Shown in pieces: positions 10,536 through 20,625 of a stretch of DNA of 64,000 nucleotides. The notes beneath the pieces were generated by a model that did not search any database, was not told where the DNA came from, and was given only the letters and a program-made list of their open reading frames with translations. A program made the translations under genes and the position numbers. The DNA is from Ectobius pallidus. Taxonomy: Eukaryota; Arthropoda; Insecta; Blattodea; Ectobiidae. The stretch spans positions 173,536,825 through 173,600,824 of the forward strand of contig CAXKWD010000006.1 of assembly GCA_964059195.1 (NCBI GenBank), given 5' to 3'. Within the stretch, counting starts at the first letter, position 1, and each line of letters starts with the position of its first letter.

Positions 10536-11206
10536 CGAGGCGCTTCCTTAAAGTAACTTTCCCACAGACCATTAACGGAAACAAAACACAATTTAATGGA
10601 CATATATATTCCAACGGATAGAGCAAGTTTTCAGCTATTTTCCAACATATTTGCCACCGGAATTTAAACAATTGTCATACCGTAGAACCAACTTTTGAAT
10701 ACCTGTGTCTGCCACCAGGGACTTAAACCACTGTGTGACAAACATCTCCTCCTCTCTGTCATTCCCTGCCATTCCTTTAGGTGTAGGAAAATATATAAAT
10801 CACTGGGAGCGAAGTCTGGGCTGTAGGGTGGATGTTTAAACACCTCCTAGGAAGATTCCTGCAGAAGTTCGGCTGGGAAGTGTTTAAACATTCACCCTGA
10901 AGCCCGGACCTCGCTCCCAGTGATTTCCATCTGTTTTTATACTCCACGAAATGACAAAGAGTGACATAGAATGACAAAGAGGCGAATGTGGTTGTCCCAC
11001 AGTGGTTCAAATCCCAGGCGACAGACTTCTACGACAAAATTATCCAAAATATGGTTCCACTGTATGACAAATGTCTCAATCCTGGGGCGAATATGTTGAA
11101 AAATAGCTAAACACTGGCTGTGTCTGTTGCAATTAAATATTTCCTTGGTATTGTGTTTTGTTTTTGTAAACGGCCCTAGGGAAACTTATTTTATGGACGC
11201 TCCTCG
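10536..11206. mobile_element. Mariner inverted dimer (foldback)
   Basis: Ends CGAGGCGCTTCC... and ...GGACGCTCCTCG are inverted and flanked by TA. The left half on the minus strand encodes SPDFAPSD, then FVTQWFKSLVADTGIQKLVLRYDNCLNSGGKYV. The right half on the plus strand encodes HSP*SPDLAPSDFHLFLYSTK, then QWFKSQATDFYDKIIQNMVPLYDKCLNPGANM. Both are the C-terminal part of a mariner transposase, so the element is two 3' halves head to head, with a tight inverted repeat at 10799-10922. Stops break both copies. Confidence 0.85.
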
Positions 11207-11318
11207 TATGAACGGGCTGGATATTGTGTCTAGTAAGGAAGCCGCGAGGCTGAAGTGCTTAGGGTAGTCCCAACCCGCCTTCCCCCTTCAGGGGCCAAAT
11301 ACAAGGAAGTAATCCATT

Positions 11319-13693
11319 TTTCTTTGTGATCACAACCCGTGGAAGACAGCTGTATCGTGCAATCACTAATAATAATTTAGAAATCTTATCTACTGGTGAA
11401 CCCACTTACTGGCCTTCTGATACAAGTAAAATACCAGATCTATTGGACTTTTTCATAACAAAGGGTATTTCACAGAATTATCTGCACATAGAATCCCTTT
11501 TTGATTTATCGTCTGATCATTCTCCAGTTATGATGTCATTGAACGCAGAAATAATACTCAGGCAGAGACCTCTCACTCTCTGCAATAGACGAACTGATTG
11601 GGAGTCTTTCCGAGATATCTTACAAGAAAGAATCACATTGAAAATCAGTCTCAAAACATCTGAAGAAATAGAAGACGCAGTAAGCAATTTAACAAAGTCG
11701 ATTCAATCTGCTGCATGGGAAGCCACTCCAAATTTAAATCTAAAACTGCCTCCTGTAAATCAGTACCCATCATGTGTTAAAGAAAAAATAGAAGAACGTC
11801 GTAAGTTAAGAAGAATATGGCAGAACCACAGATATCCTGAAGATAAAAGGCGATTCAACAGAGCTTCCCAAGAACTAAAAAGGCTCATACAAACAATGAA
11901 AAACCAATCCATCCAAGAATATCTGGAAAATCTAACGCCTCTCGAAGCTAGTGATTATTCTTTATGGAGAGCTACAAAGAAATTGAAAAGACCTACAGAC
12001 CCCATACCACCAATTAATAAAGAAGATGGCACTTGGGCTAGAAGCTGTGATGAAAAAGCTATGTTATTTGTCACCCATTTATCACAAGTATTCCAGCCAT
12101 TTCCTTCAATGGCACAAGACGATGAGACTGAGATAGATCAGTACCTTCAAGCCCCTTTCCAAATGTCTCTACCGATTCAGTCAGTATCTCCAAGAGAGGT
12201 CAGAAAAACTATAGAAAATAATTTGAATCCTAATAAGGCTCCTGGTTATGATCTAATAACTGGTCGTATCTTGAAAGAACTGCCATATAAAGCTATGATT
12301 TTTATTGCATTCGTATTTAATGCAATAATAAGGTCGGGGTACTATCCAGGAGCTTGGAAAATATCACAAATTATCCTCATCCATAAAGCAGGAAAACCTC
12401 CAAATGAAGTTAAATCTTACAGACCTATAAGTTTATTGCCTGTTATTTCTAAATTGTTTGAGAAAATACTCCTGGCCAGACTTAAACCACTCCTTACTGA
12501 CATAATTCCCGACCATCAATTTGGATTTCAAGCACAGCACTCAACCATAGAACAAGTGCATAGAGTAACAGATGTCATTCACAATGCATTTGAAAATAAA
12601 GAATACTGTTCAGCAGCATTTCTTGATGTTAGCCAAGCTTTTGATAAAGTATGGCATACTGGATTGCTATTCAAAATAAAAAAGTTCTTACCCCATTCTT
12701 TTTATAGTATTCTGCAATCATACCTAGAAAAAAGATTCTTTCAAGTTAAATTTGAAGACAGCCTATCGGATCTTTACCCTATCAACTCTGGAATTCCACA
12801 AGGAAGTGTCCTTGGTCCTATGTTGTATTTACTGTACACTGCAGATTTGCCCATAGATGTACCGACAACTATAGCCACTTTTGCTGATGATACAGCAGTT
12901 TTAGCAGTCCATGAAGATTTAACCACAGCGTCACAACACATACAAGATTACCTAATTAAATTGGAGACTTGGTTTAAAAAATGGAGAATAAAAATTAATG
13001 AAGATAAGAGTCTACATGTAACTTTCACGTTAAGACGAGGCACTTGCCCTCCAGTAAGAATCAATGGTAAGACTCTACCTCAGTCAGAAGAAGTTAAATA
13101 TTTGGGTATCCATCTTGATCGTCGTTTGACCTGGAAAAAGCATATAAGTACCAAACGCAAACAACTAAATCTAAAATTCAGCAAATTGTATTGGCTCCTA
13201 GGACCCAAGTCAGAGTTGTTAACTACGAACAAACTTCTAATTTACAAATGTATCCTTAAACCAATATGGACATATGGAATTCAACTTTGGGGTACATCAA
13301 GCAACTCCAACATAGAAATTCTAGAACGTTTCCAATCCAAAACGATACGAACTATTGGTAAAATTCCCTGGTACATCAGTAACAAATATATTTATCAAGA
13401 TCTTGAAATACCAACAGTAAAACAGGAAATAAGTAAATACAGTATGACCTACCAGAATCGTCTAAACAAACACCCCAATTCATATGCAGTGAATCTCCTG
13501 AACAATGGGACAAACACGTGTAGGCTCAATAGAAATAGAGTTTTGGACTTGATCTACAGATTTAATTAAATGTCAAACAAATTTGTTATGTTATACAAAT
13601 ATTAGCCACTGGGCTATATTTGTAACATGTTCATTCTTGCATCATTATTACTTATTGTTCATTATAGAACAGATTGTAATGTTGAAGAAAGGT

Positions 13694-13744
<51 letters not shown>

Positions 13745-13748
13745 TTGT
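11319..13748 (+). mobile_element. Young Jockey-like LINE insertion, 5'-truncated
   Basis: A 9-bp target duplication TTTCTTTGT lies at 11319-11327 and 13740-13748. Between them are a truncated ORF2, a short 3' UTR and an A tail of about 42 (ending 13739). An intact frame, perfect duplication and long A tract point to a recent insertion. Confidence 0.95.
11329..13569 (+). CDS. LINE ORF2: endonuclease end plus reverse transcriptase
   Basis: The pol protein of a non-LTR retrotransposon: it nicks the target and copies its own RNA into the site. About 746 residues remain. The first 70 are the C-terminus of an APE-type endonuclease, with DLLDFFI and the catalytic SDHSPV. Reverse transcriptase follows: NPNKAPGYDLI near residue 300, SYRPISLLPVISKLFEKIL, the AFLDVSQAFDKVW Asp motif, GIPQGSVLGP, and FADDTAVLA with the catalytic Asp pair. 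The tail contains EVKYLGIHLDRRLTW and YGIQLWG. Motif content and order resemble the Jockey clade. It has no true start: the insertion is 5'-truncated just before ITTRGRQL, so the copy is dead though its frame is unbroken. The stop is followed by a 3' UTR of about 170 bp. Confidence 0.95.
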   Translation: MTTRGRQLYRAITNNNLEILSTGEPTYWPSDTSKIPDLLDFFITKGISQNYLHIESLFDLSSDHSPVMMSLNAEIILRQRPLTLCNRRTDWESFRDILQERITLKISLKTSEEIEDAVSNLTKSIQSAAWEATPNLNLKLPPVNQYPSCVKEKIEERRKLRRIWQNHRYPEDKRRFNRASQELKRLIQTMKNQSIQEYLENLTPLEASDYSLWRATKKLKRPTDPIPPINKEDGTWARSCDEKAMLFVTHLSQVFQPFPSMAQDDETEIDQYLQAPFQMSLPIQSVSPREVRKTIENNLNPNKAPGYDLITGRILKELPYKAMIFIAFVFNAIIRSGYYPGAWKISQIILIHKAGKPPNEVKSYRPISLLPVISKLFEKILLARLKPLLTDIIPDHQFGFQAQHSTIEQVHRVTDVIHNAFENKEYCSAAFLDVSQAFDKVWHTGLLFKIKKFLPHSFYSILQSYLEKRFFQVKFEDSLSDLYPINSGIPQGSVLGPMLYLLYTADLPIDVPTTIATFADDTAVLAVHEDLTTASQHIQDYLIKLETWFKKWRIKINEDKSLHVTFTLRRGTCPPVRINGKTLPQSEEVKYLGIHLDRRLTWKKHISTKRKQLNLKFSKLYWLLGPKSELLTTNKLLIYKCILKPIWTYGIQLWGTSSNSNIEILERFQSKTIRTIGKIPWYISNKYIYQDLEIPTVKQEISKYSMTYQNRLNKHPNSYAVNLLNNGTNTCRLNRNRVLDLIYRFN

Positions 13749-13872
13749 TTGTATGGCGACCTCATTTTGGTGACCCCTTATAGTAAGAGTTGATAGACAT
13801 TTACTTTAATAGTATACAATGTTAAAATATATCTGTATCATTATAGTGAAACTGTAATAAATGGTGAAATAA

Positions 13873-14552
13873 AATTGAAGAGCCTAGTTCCATAAGGGCG
13901 TAAGGCACAAATCTTTAATTTTTAGTTTTCAACATTTATGCCTTCTCCTATCTCTTAAGTACACAATGAACTATTTGTACTTGTGCCTTAAACCTTTGCT
14001 CAGTTATAAGAACATACACATTCATTCTACTTTATAACAGTTCCAAATAGGCGTAAGGCACACTTCCTATCTGTTATTGAAGTGTGTTTATTAACTGTTT
14101 TTTATTTTCCGCAGTGCTACCATCCAAGCAAATGTTTATAAAAACTGAACTTGCACTTCTGAAGTGTTAACTCCATTAAAAATAGATTGTTTTGCTTATC
14201 TATTGTATTAATTACTATACTGGTATTCACTGGGAAACATGCAATTATCACTGTATAATACAGGTTTTTACTAAAATAAAGTAAAAACAAATAATATGAT
14301 AGAAAGTAAAAAGATTTTGCTACTGTAAAAGTACTTCAGTTTTTGTTTAACATGTTTAGGTACCTCTAGTTGTAAAAAATCCCAATACACTCTACCTTGT
14401 AAATTTTCAGAACACTAATTTAGCCTGTACTTCAAAAGTATATGTTATAAAATTAAACTTTAAACCACCTACTTGTGAGTGGTAACATTGTTTAAAAACA
14501 TCAAGTTTTCTCGAAACTATGTCCTTGTGCCTTACGCCTAGGCCCTTCAATT
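13873..14552. mobile_element. TIR element with GTAAGGCACA repeats
   Basis: AATTGAAGAGCCTAG at the left end and CTAGGCCCTTCAATT at the right end are inverted. GCGTAAGGCACA occurs inside both ends and again at about 14051. No coding capacity. The target duplication is unclear; bases 13749-13872 are unassigned. Confidence 0.65.
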
Positions 14553-14568
14553 ATGAAAATAGTATTTT

Positions 14569-15282
14569 TAGGTAGATTTCGAAGAAAAATCTACCTATTG
14601 CAATGGATACCATGTCATGATTTTCGAAAAATTCTTTCATATCTTTACGTTCCATGTTCCCCTAAGTACGAAACCACCGCCCGTTAAAAAAAAAAAAAAT
14701 GTGATATTTAAATATATATATATATATATATATCTTTACACGATAGCGGCCGTAATTTTGAAGATATTTGAACCAAATTTTAATATGTTATTTCTAGGCC
14801 CAATAGTTCGGACAAGTTCGTTAATGAGCAAAATTGGCCCAAGGGGGTGGTCGGGGGAGGGGGTTGAAATTTTAAAACATTTTTATCTCGGCCCCTATGA
14901 AGTATAGAGGGAAACTTTGTTTGAATAAATTAGAGTACTCCCTATGGAGTTCACAGTGACACCAACGATTCGGGGGTTTTGGGGGTAAAAGTGGGGGTGG
15001 GGGTGGGAGGGATGGAAATTCGAAATTGTTGAAACCACGTCTTGTGGGGTATCATTGAAAAGGTCTTGATGAGTACTCTACAAATCAATAATTAGTTTCT
15101 CGATAGCTCTCATTTAAGGCGAGATTTGAATGTTTGAAAAAGTGCTCTTTCCTCTTTTTTTTGCAATTATTATTGCGGGTTTGTCATGCCAAGGCTAAAG
15201 AAGAAGAGTGCTACGCAGCGACAGTAAATTAAACCAAAAGCACTTTGAAATCTACCTCAGCCTGTAGGCTTGCCTAAAGGGA
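14569..15282 (+). repeat. Dispersed element G, copy 1
   Basis: Starts with a hairpin (AGGTAGATTTCGAAG facing AAAAATCTACCT) and ends CAGCCTGTAGGCTTGCCTAA. It carries an (AT)n run and G-rich blocks. An inverted second copy is at 26637-27223. Compared with that copy, this one has an extra block of about 115 bp at roughly 15131-15240. Confidence 0.85.
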
Positions 15283-15712
15283 TATTTTTTCTTGATTTTC
15301 TAAAAATTATTGTATTGCTCTTTATCTACGTATTGTTCTGATGCCTTCAATTGTAAATCCAAAGAGATTAGGGCTAAGCTGAATCCGAGGTCAATCAGGG
15401 GACTCTCCCGAGGAAACTGGAGCATCTGGTAACCTTATCCTAGGAAGCAGCGATGAAGATACATAAGTGCACATTTCCATCTGGACTACGTAACAATGCC
15501 ATAGAGCACGTGACGCGTGTTTTCCAGGTGGGAGATGGATCTCCCCACCGAGTTCCGCAGACCCCGTGAAGAAAGTTGCAGCGGTCCCCACCCAGTCTCG
15601 AGTCCCCTTGAGGCTCAAGTAAAAGGAAAAAAATACACTCTTGAAGTGGGGGAAAGTGATGCAAGGAAAATAATAAAAAAGTGTGTGAAAAGCCGATGCA
15701 AAAGTACATGAG

Positions 15713-15750
15713 TATATAACAGAGTTGGGCAGAGTTTGGAAGAATCAGTT
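15713..15750 (+). promoter_or_regulatory. Candidate core promoter: TATA box and initiator
   Basis: TATATAA at 15713-15719 and an arthropod-type initiator TCAGTT at 15745-15750 put the predicted +1 A (15747) 34 bp after the first T of the box. This spacing is typical of insect TATA promoters. Prediction from sequence alone. Confidence 0.4.
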
Positions 15751-15797
15751 GCAGTCCTGCAGAGTCTAAGACTTCTTCTGGAGCCTGCGTCGCCGAA

Positions 15798-15818
15798 ATG
15801 AGGACGTGGATACTCCTG
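15798..15818 (+). CDS. Candidate first coding exon (MRTWILL)
   Basis: About 50 nt after the predicted start site an ATG in good context (GCCGAAATG) opens MRTWILL, followed directly by GTCAGT, a usable splice donor, in phase 0. Insect secreted and cuticle protein genes often have a tiny first exon that holds the start of the signal peptide. No partner exon was found. The exon at 32173 needs two bases of a codon before it, so a direct join does not fit. Could be chance. Confidence 0.3.
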
Positions 15819-15890
15819 GTCAGTGTGGAAAAGTGCTCTAAGTGATTGTGTAGCAGTGCCCGTTATCAAGGACGATAAAATAATTTTTTT

Positions 15891-17105
15891 TTTTTGGTTG
15901 GCAACGTTTCGGATTTTTCGATAATTTGTGAATGTACTAAATTAAATATCGGAAAGTTACAAAGTTTTGGAGCTTCTTTTAAAATATTTTCGTAATTTTG
16001 TGGATATACAAAATTAAATATACAAATGTTGAAATTTTGGTGCTAAACGGTCCTTTCAAAATTCAAGTTTGAGTACGAAGAACGATTCAAAAGAAATATT
16101 TCGGGATTTTAAAATATATTTTAGTAAATATGTGAAAATATCGATGTTGAAATTTTGGCGCCAAAGGTCTTATCAAGATCAAAGTTTAAGTATAAAGGAC
16201 AGTAAAAGAATAGGCCTAATTTACAGAGTTTTGACATTTCTTTTAAAATACTTTCGTAATTTTGTGAATATACAAAATTAAATATAAAAATGTTGAAATT
16301 TTGGTGCTAAACGGTCCTTTCAAAATTAAAGTTTAAGTACGAAGGACAAAGAAATATTTTCATTACTATATTTCGGAATTAAAAAAAAAAATATATTAGC
16401 AAATATGTGAATATATATTTGTATATATACAAAATTAAATATCGAATGATGAAATTGTGTCGCCAAAAGTCTTATCGAAGTACAAAGGACAGTAAAAGAA
16501 TAGTTTACAGAGTTTTGAAATTTCTTTTAAAATACTTTCGTAATTTTGTGAATAGGCTATACAAAATTAAATATAAAAAAGTTGAAATTTTGGTGGTAAA
16601 CGGTCATTTCAAAATTCAAGTTTGAGTACGAAGGACGATTCAGAAGAAATATTTCGGTTACTGAGTTTTGGAATTTGTTTTAAAATATTTTCGTAATTTT
16701 CCAAAATTAGTAAATAATATTTTTGGTTGGCAATGTTTCGGAATTTGCGTTAATTTGTGAATATACAAAATTAAAAATAGGAAAGTTACAATTTTAGTGC
16801 TAAACTGTTTTTACAATATACAAAATTAAATATAAAAAAAGTTTAAATTTTGGTGCTGAAGTTTGAGTACGAATGACAATGAAATATTTTGATTACAATA
16901 TTTTGGAATTTTTAAAAAAATATATTAGTAAATATGTGAATATATAAAATTAAATATCGATATGATGAAATTTTGGCGCCAAAGGTCTTTTCAAGAACGA
17001 AGTTTAAGTAGAAAGGACAGTAAAAGAATAGCTTGCAGAGTTTCGGAATTTCTTTTTAAAATATATTCGTAACTTTGTTATTATACAAAATTAGAAATAA
17101 AGACA
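15891..17105. repeat. Degenerate satellite-like array
   Basis: Units alternate between a GTTGAAATTTTGGTGCTAAA..GGTCCTTTC type and a TTTTGGCGCCAAAGGTCTT type, linked by TACAAAATTAAATAT and TTTCGTAATTTTGTGAATA. The higher-order spacing is about 255-290 bp (starts near 16007, 16270, 16560, 16816). Short frames at 16069 and 16407 are by-products. Confidence 0.8.
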
Positions 17106-17458
17106 TAACCAAGTTCGAAGTTCACAATTATGCAAGGTTTTAACTTACAGCTAAAAGGTACAGTTTCAAAGTAACTTTTCTCCAAGAAAATAAACTCTTC
17201 AAAAAAGTAGAGTTTTAAATTACTGAATAGACTTTTTCCGATCCCACTAATAAATAGTCATTTTAATTTAATGTACCTTCAAGATTTCCTATTAAAGAAG
17301 GTAGAAAATACTACAATTATTAAAAGCAGAAGAATTTAGTTAATGACCATAAATTTACAATTTGGTGGCTAAATCAGCCTGCTGCGAAGAATGTGTACCA
17401 AAACTGATTTCGTCACTATTTTTTGGAAAATGAGATTTTATGTCATGTTATAGTGAAA
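17106..17458. other. Unassigned sequence
   Basis: AT-rich sequence, no feature seen. Confidence 0.5.
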
Positions 17459-18323
17459 CTAGCTTAAAAGACCCGGCGTCGCCCGGGTTTTGTATCTTGT
17501 AATTGGAAATTAGCTTATGAAGGATTTTCAATTTTAAATTCTAGGTCCTTATATAGGCATTTATGATTTGAAATAGGAAGAACGACTTATTACACTCAAA
17601 CTATTCCCTCAGAAAACGCTTGATATAATTTTTTATGGCTCATAGAGGATCTAGAATTTTGCATCCCATCGCTTGTACAGTGCACAGCAAGCCTGGTAGA
17701 GGTTTAAATAAGAAGAAACAGAAATTCCTGTAACATAAAATTGTAATATCGAGGCGGGAAATTTCCCACTCTTATGTTACCATAAAGCCGTTTTGGAGAT
17801 GAAATTAAACAGAAAGCATTATCACTTTCATACTTTTCTCTCCAAAAACCTGCCATATAATATAATAATATACACATTACCATACCTCGTTTTGTTTTCT
17901 CTATGTCCAGGGTAGAGAAAGTTATGTGATTCCATTATTTTAGTGGATTTCATTCTGTAATATTTATTTATAACATGAATTATTTTGATAACTTCTCTTA
18001 TTTGTCAAAAGTGCATTTCAATTGTTTTTTCCAAGCCCACCTGATACCATTTGGCAACAATATATTCTGTGATTTGGAATGGATAATTCTATGTAAAAAG
18101 GGATTAAGTATTTTCAAAAACATTTAATTTTTGGCATTTAGAATCAGAATTTTTCTAAATCCTTTCTTAGTGAGCACCTACATTATGAAACGAAGGTACT
18201 GTCAAAATTCCAAGTCTCTACCTGTTATAGTTTAGGCTGTACGTTGATTCCTGTCATTCAGTCAATCAGTCAGTCAGTCATTCATTCAGTCAGTCAGGAC
18301 AAAGCCTTTTATATAGATAGAGA
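17459..18323 (-). mobile_element. Helitron B, full length (865 bp)
   Basis: Left (3') end CTAGCTTAAAAGACCCGG with the CCCGGCGTCGCCCGGG hairpin; right (5') end ...GCCTTTTATATAGATAGAGA followed by T. Inserted between A (17458) and T (18324). A CAGTCAGTCATT tandem lies just inside the 5' end. No Rep/helicase coding. Confidence 0.95.
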
Positions 18324-19149
18324 TACACGTTTTGAGGTCCCAGGAATCCAGAAAATAAACATGTCTGTCTGTGTGTTAACAGACAAGCGCGAGAAGAAAA
18401 AATCTACAAAGAATTTTATATTTGGGTTAGGTACTTTATGAGAATGTGACATGAAGATAGGCGACGATTTTCTCTTACTTCACACGAAAAGAAATTCTTT
18501 TCTTCGCGATTTTCTTGAAAACGGTTCAAAAGCTTTTCTTAAAATTTTGTATATGAAATGCTTATAAAAAGAGCTAAGGCATTTATTTGAATTTTTTCGT
18601 AAATATTCTCTGAAGGGTAGTTATAAGCTATTCATTTCACACATAAACTTGCCTCACGGGAATGCAACTTTGTGAGAGACTGCGACAATTGAATGCGCAC
18701 TACCGCAATCGATTCCTGTATATTACACATTAAGGATAGAGGATGTTGTGTGGTTGACATAAGATTTTTATATATGTTTAAATGTATGCATATGTAAATT
18801 ATTTTTAATCCCCAGATTATTTTTGTAGGCAAAATTTTTAACAGCGATCTAGTTCTGGGTGATTTACAAAAATTAGCCTATATTATGTGGCACCTTGCAC
18901 AAAGATTTTCACAAAATTCTGTTTAGTAGTTTTTTATATAACAGGGAAGAAGTTTAACAAAACGTAATTTGCTGGAAAAACTTATAGACTAACATTAAAT
19001 TACACAGATTGTAGTCAGCAAAGCATCTTGCATGTAAATGCACAACTTTAAAACTAATGCAGATATTTTTTTTAAAAAGCCCCAAAGAAGAACTTAAAAT
19101 GGAGCTGCAAATTTTACAAATCAGTATTTTGAAAATATTACATAGGAGA
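18324..19149. other. Unassigned sequence
   Basis: AT-rich, with frames under 80 codons and no motifs. Confidence 0.5.
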
Positions 19150-19262
19150 AAAATTCCTTTGACACTGGGATTTGAACCCAGCACCTTAGGCTATCCGTGC
19201 CAATGCTCTACCAACTAAGCTAAGCCAGAGTTCAGTTCACTTCACATCGCCAGATGGAACCT
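19150..19262 (-). mobile_element. tRNA-derived SINE, head region, copy 1
   Basis: On the minus strand: GAAGTGAACTCTGGCTTAGC, A box TTAGCTTAGTTGGTAGAGCA, then B box GGGTTCAAATCCC. The same unit and upstream flank occur at 45050-45152. An anticodon-like TTGGC-loop-GCCTA stem is present, but the loop lacks the universal T before the anticodon, so this is a SINE head rather than a working tRNA. Confidence 0.75.
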
Positions 19263-19964
19263 CTCTCATATGACTGATTGTCCTTAATGGTCTACCTCAC
19301 CGACAGGTAAATTATGTCATATGCAGTACTGTGAGGTACACTAATTTAGTGATTTTTGTGACCGGGCTTCCACTGTTATTGCACAGTTAACTTTCAAAAT
19401 GAATATATATACATTCATGAACTACAGATTATTGTCCCTGTTGGTCATTACATGCCCCTATTATCCAGTAATTTGTCCCTGCTGTGATTGGTCTGCTAAT
19501 GGACTGCACTAGAAATGGAAACTGTAAAATATGTCGTTGTAAATAATGACTCTATGCATGTACTACACTAATAATACTTAGGTAATTTAAGCCCCTAGCT
19601 TAAGCTGTAACTATGAATGAAGCTTGAGAGGTATTCTTGCATAATGACTTTCTACCGGTGAGGAAGATGCTGGTAGTATGGCTCAAGAACACTGTACGTA
19701 TCTGCTTTCTTGTCCCACTAAGTGGGCTATGGATCGACACAGCAAAAAACCAGTGTAGGGGGGATAGGGGGTTTCCCAAGATCCTAATAGACCTTTCCCT
19801 CTCTCGTAAAATCACAATTCGTTCACTGGTTACAGGAGACATCGCATCCAAAAATAAATAGGCCTATAAGATCTGCTCTTCATCATCTTAAAACGAAATC
19901 AAAAAGTAAAAACCCTTACACATACGTCGTTTTTAATAACTACAAGGAACATTCGACAACAACA
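19263..19964. other. Unassigned sequence
   Basis: No recognised repeat or gene. Overlapping frames of 74-83 codons at 19600-19861 lack motifs. Confidence 0.45.
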
Positions 19965-19978
19965 ATAATAATAATAAT

Positions 19979-20048
<70 letters not shown>

Positions 20049-20069
20049 TTTCATTTTACCTAGCAGAGT

Positions 20070-20100
<31 letters not shown>

Positions 20101-20133
20101 AAGAAGAAGACGAAGAAGAAGAAGAAAAAGAGG
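19965..20133. repeat. (AAT)n and (GAA)n microsatellites
   Basis: A (TAA)n run at about 19966-20046 is followed by an (AAG)n run at about 20071-20133. Confidence 0.95.
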
Positions 20134-20197
20134 AAAAAATACAAACAACTTACAAAATAATTGATTAGACAGTAAAGTGATCTTTTAAGTAATATTA

Positions 20198-20503
20198 AAG
20201 TAAACTAAAGTGATCCCTACACAGGCCATGAAGGCCCAGAGGGTTCCAGGAGGTTGAGGCTACCAGATTTTGGACATTCGGCACACGAAGGTGGTATGGT
20301 TGTCAGCCATACGCATCGGCCGCCTTTACACCCAGGATTGCTTCCGGCACTCATTTATTTGGGAAGCTGAGTCGACCCCCGGGCCATAGTGCCACCAGAA
20401 GGATTAGGCCAATTGAAAAACCCCAACGACCTCATCGGGAATCGAACCCGCGACCTTCCGGTTTGTAGCGCAGCGCCTCAACCATTACGCTACGGCGTAC
20501 CCC
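20198..20503 (-). mobile_element. tRNA-derived SINE, full length, 14-bp TSD
   Basis: Head at the right end: GTAGCGTAATGGTTGAGGCGC (A box) and GCGGGTTCGATTCCCGATG (B box). A 14-bp duplication TTTAAGTAATATTA sits at 20184-20197 and 20504-20517. The body of 306 bp carries no ORF. Confidence 0.93.
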
Positions 20504-20568
20504 TTTAAGTAATATTACACAAAAGAAATACGATAAGTTTTAAGATACAATAATAATTATTTACAGAA

Positions 20569-20622
<54 letters not shown>
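20569..20622. repeat. (AAT)n microsatellite
   Basis: Pure TAA trinucleotide run. Confidence 0.95.

Positions 20623-20625
<3 letters not shown>

Larger units (their letters stand above)
15283..15890. other. GC-richer, apparently single-copy region
   Basis: Between two repeats lies roughly 500 bp of balanced base composition with no family match in the window. It holds the TATA box and short ATG exon listed next. Several overlapping frames of 64-89 codons are present, none with a recognisable domain. Confidence 0.4.
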
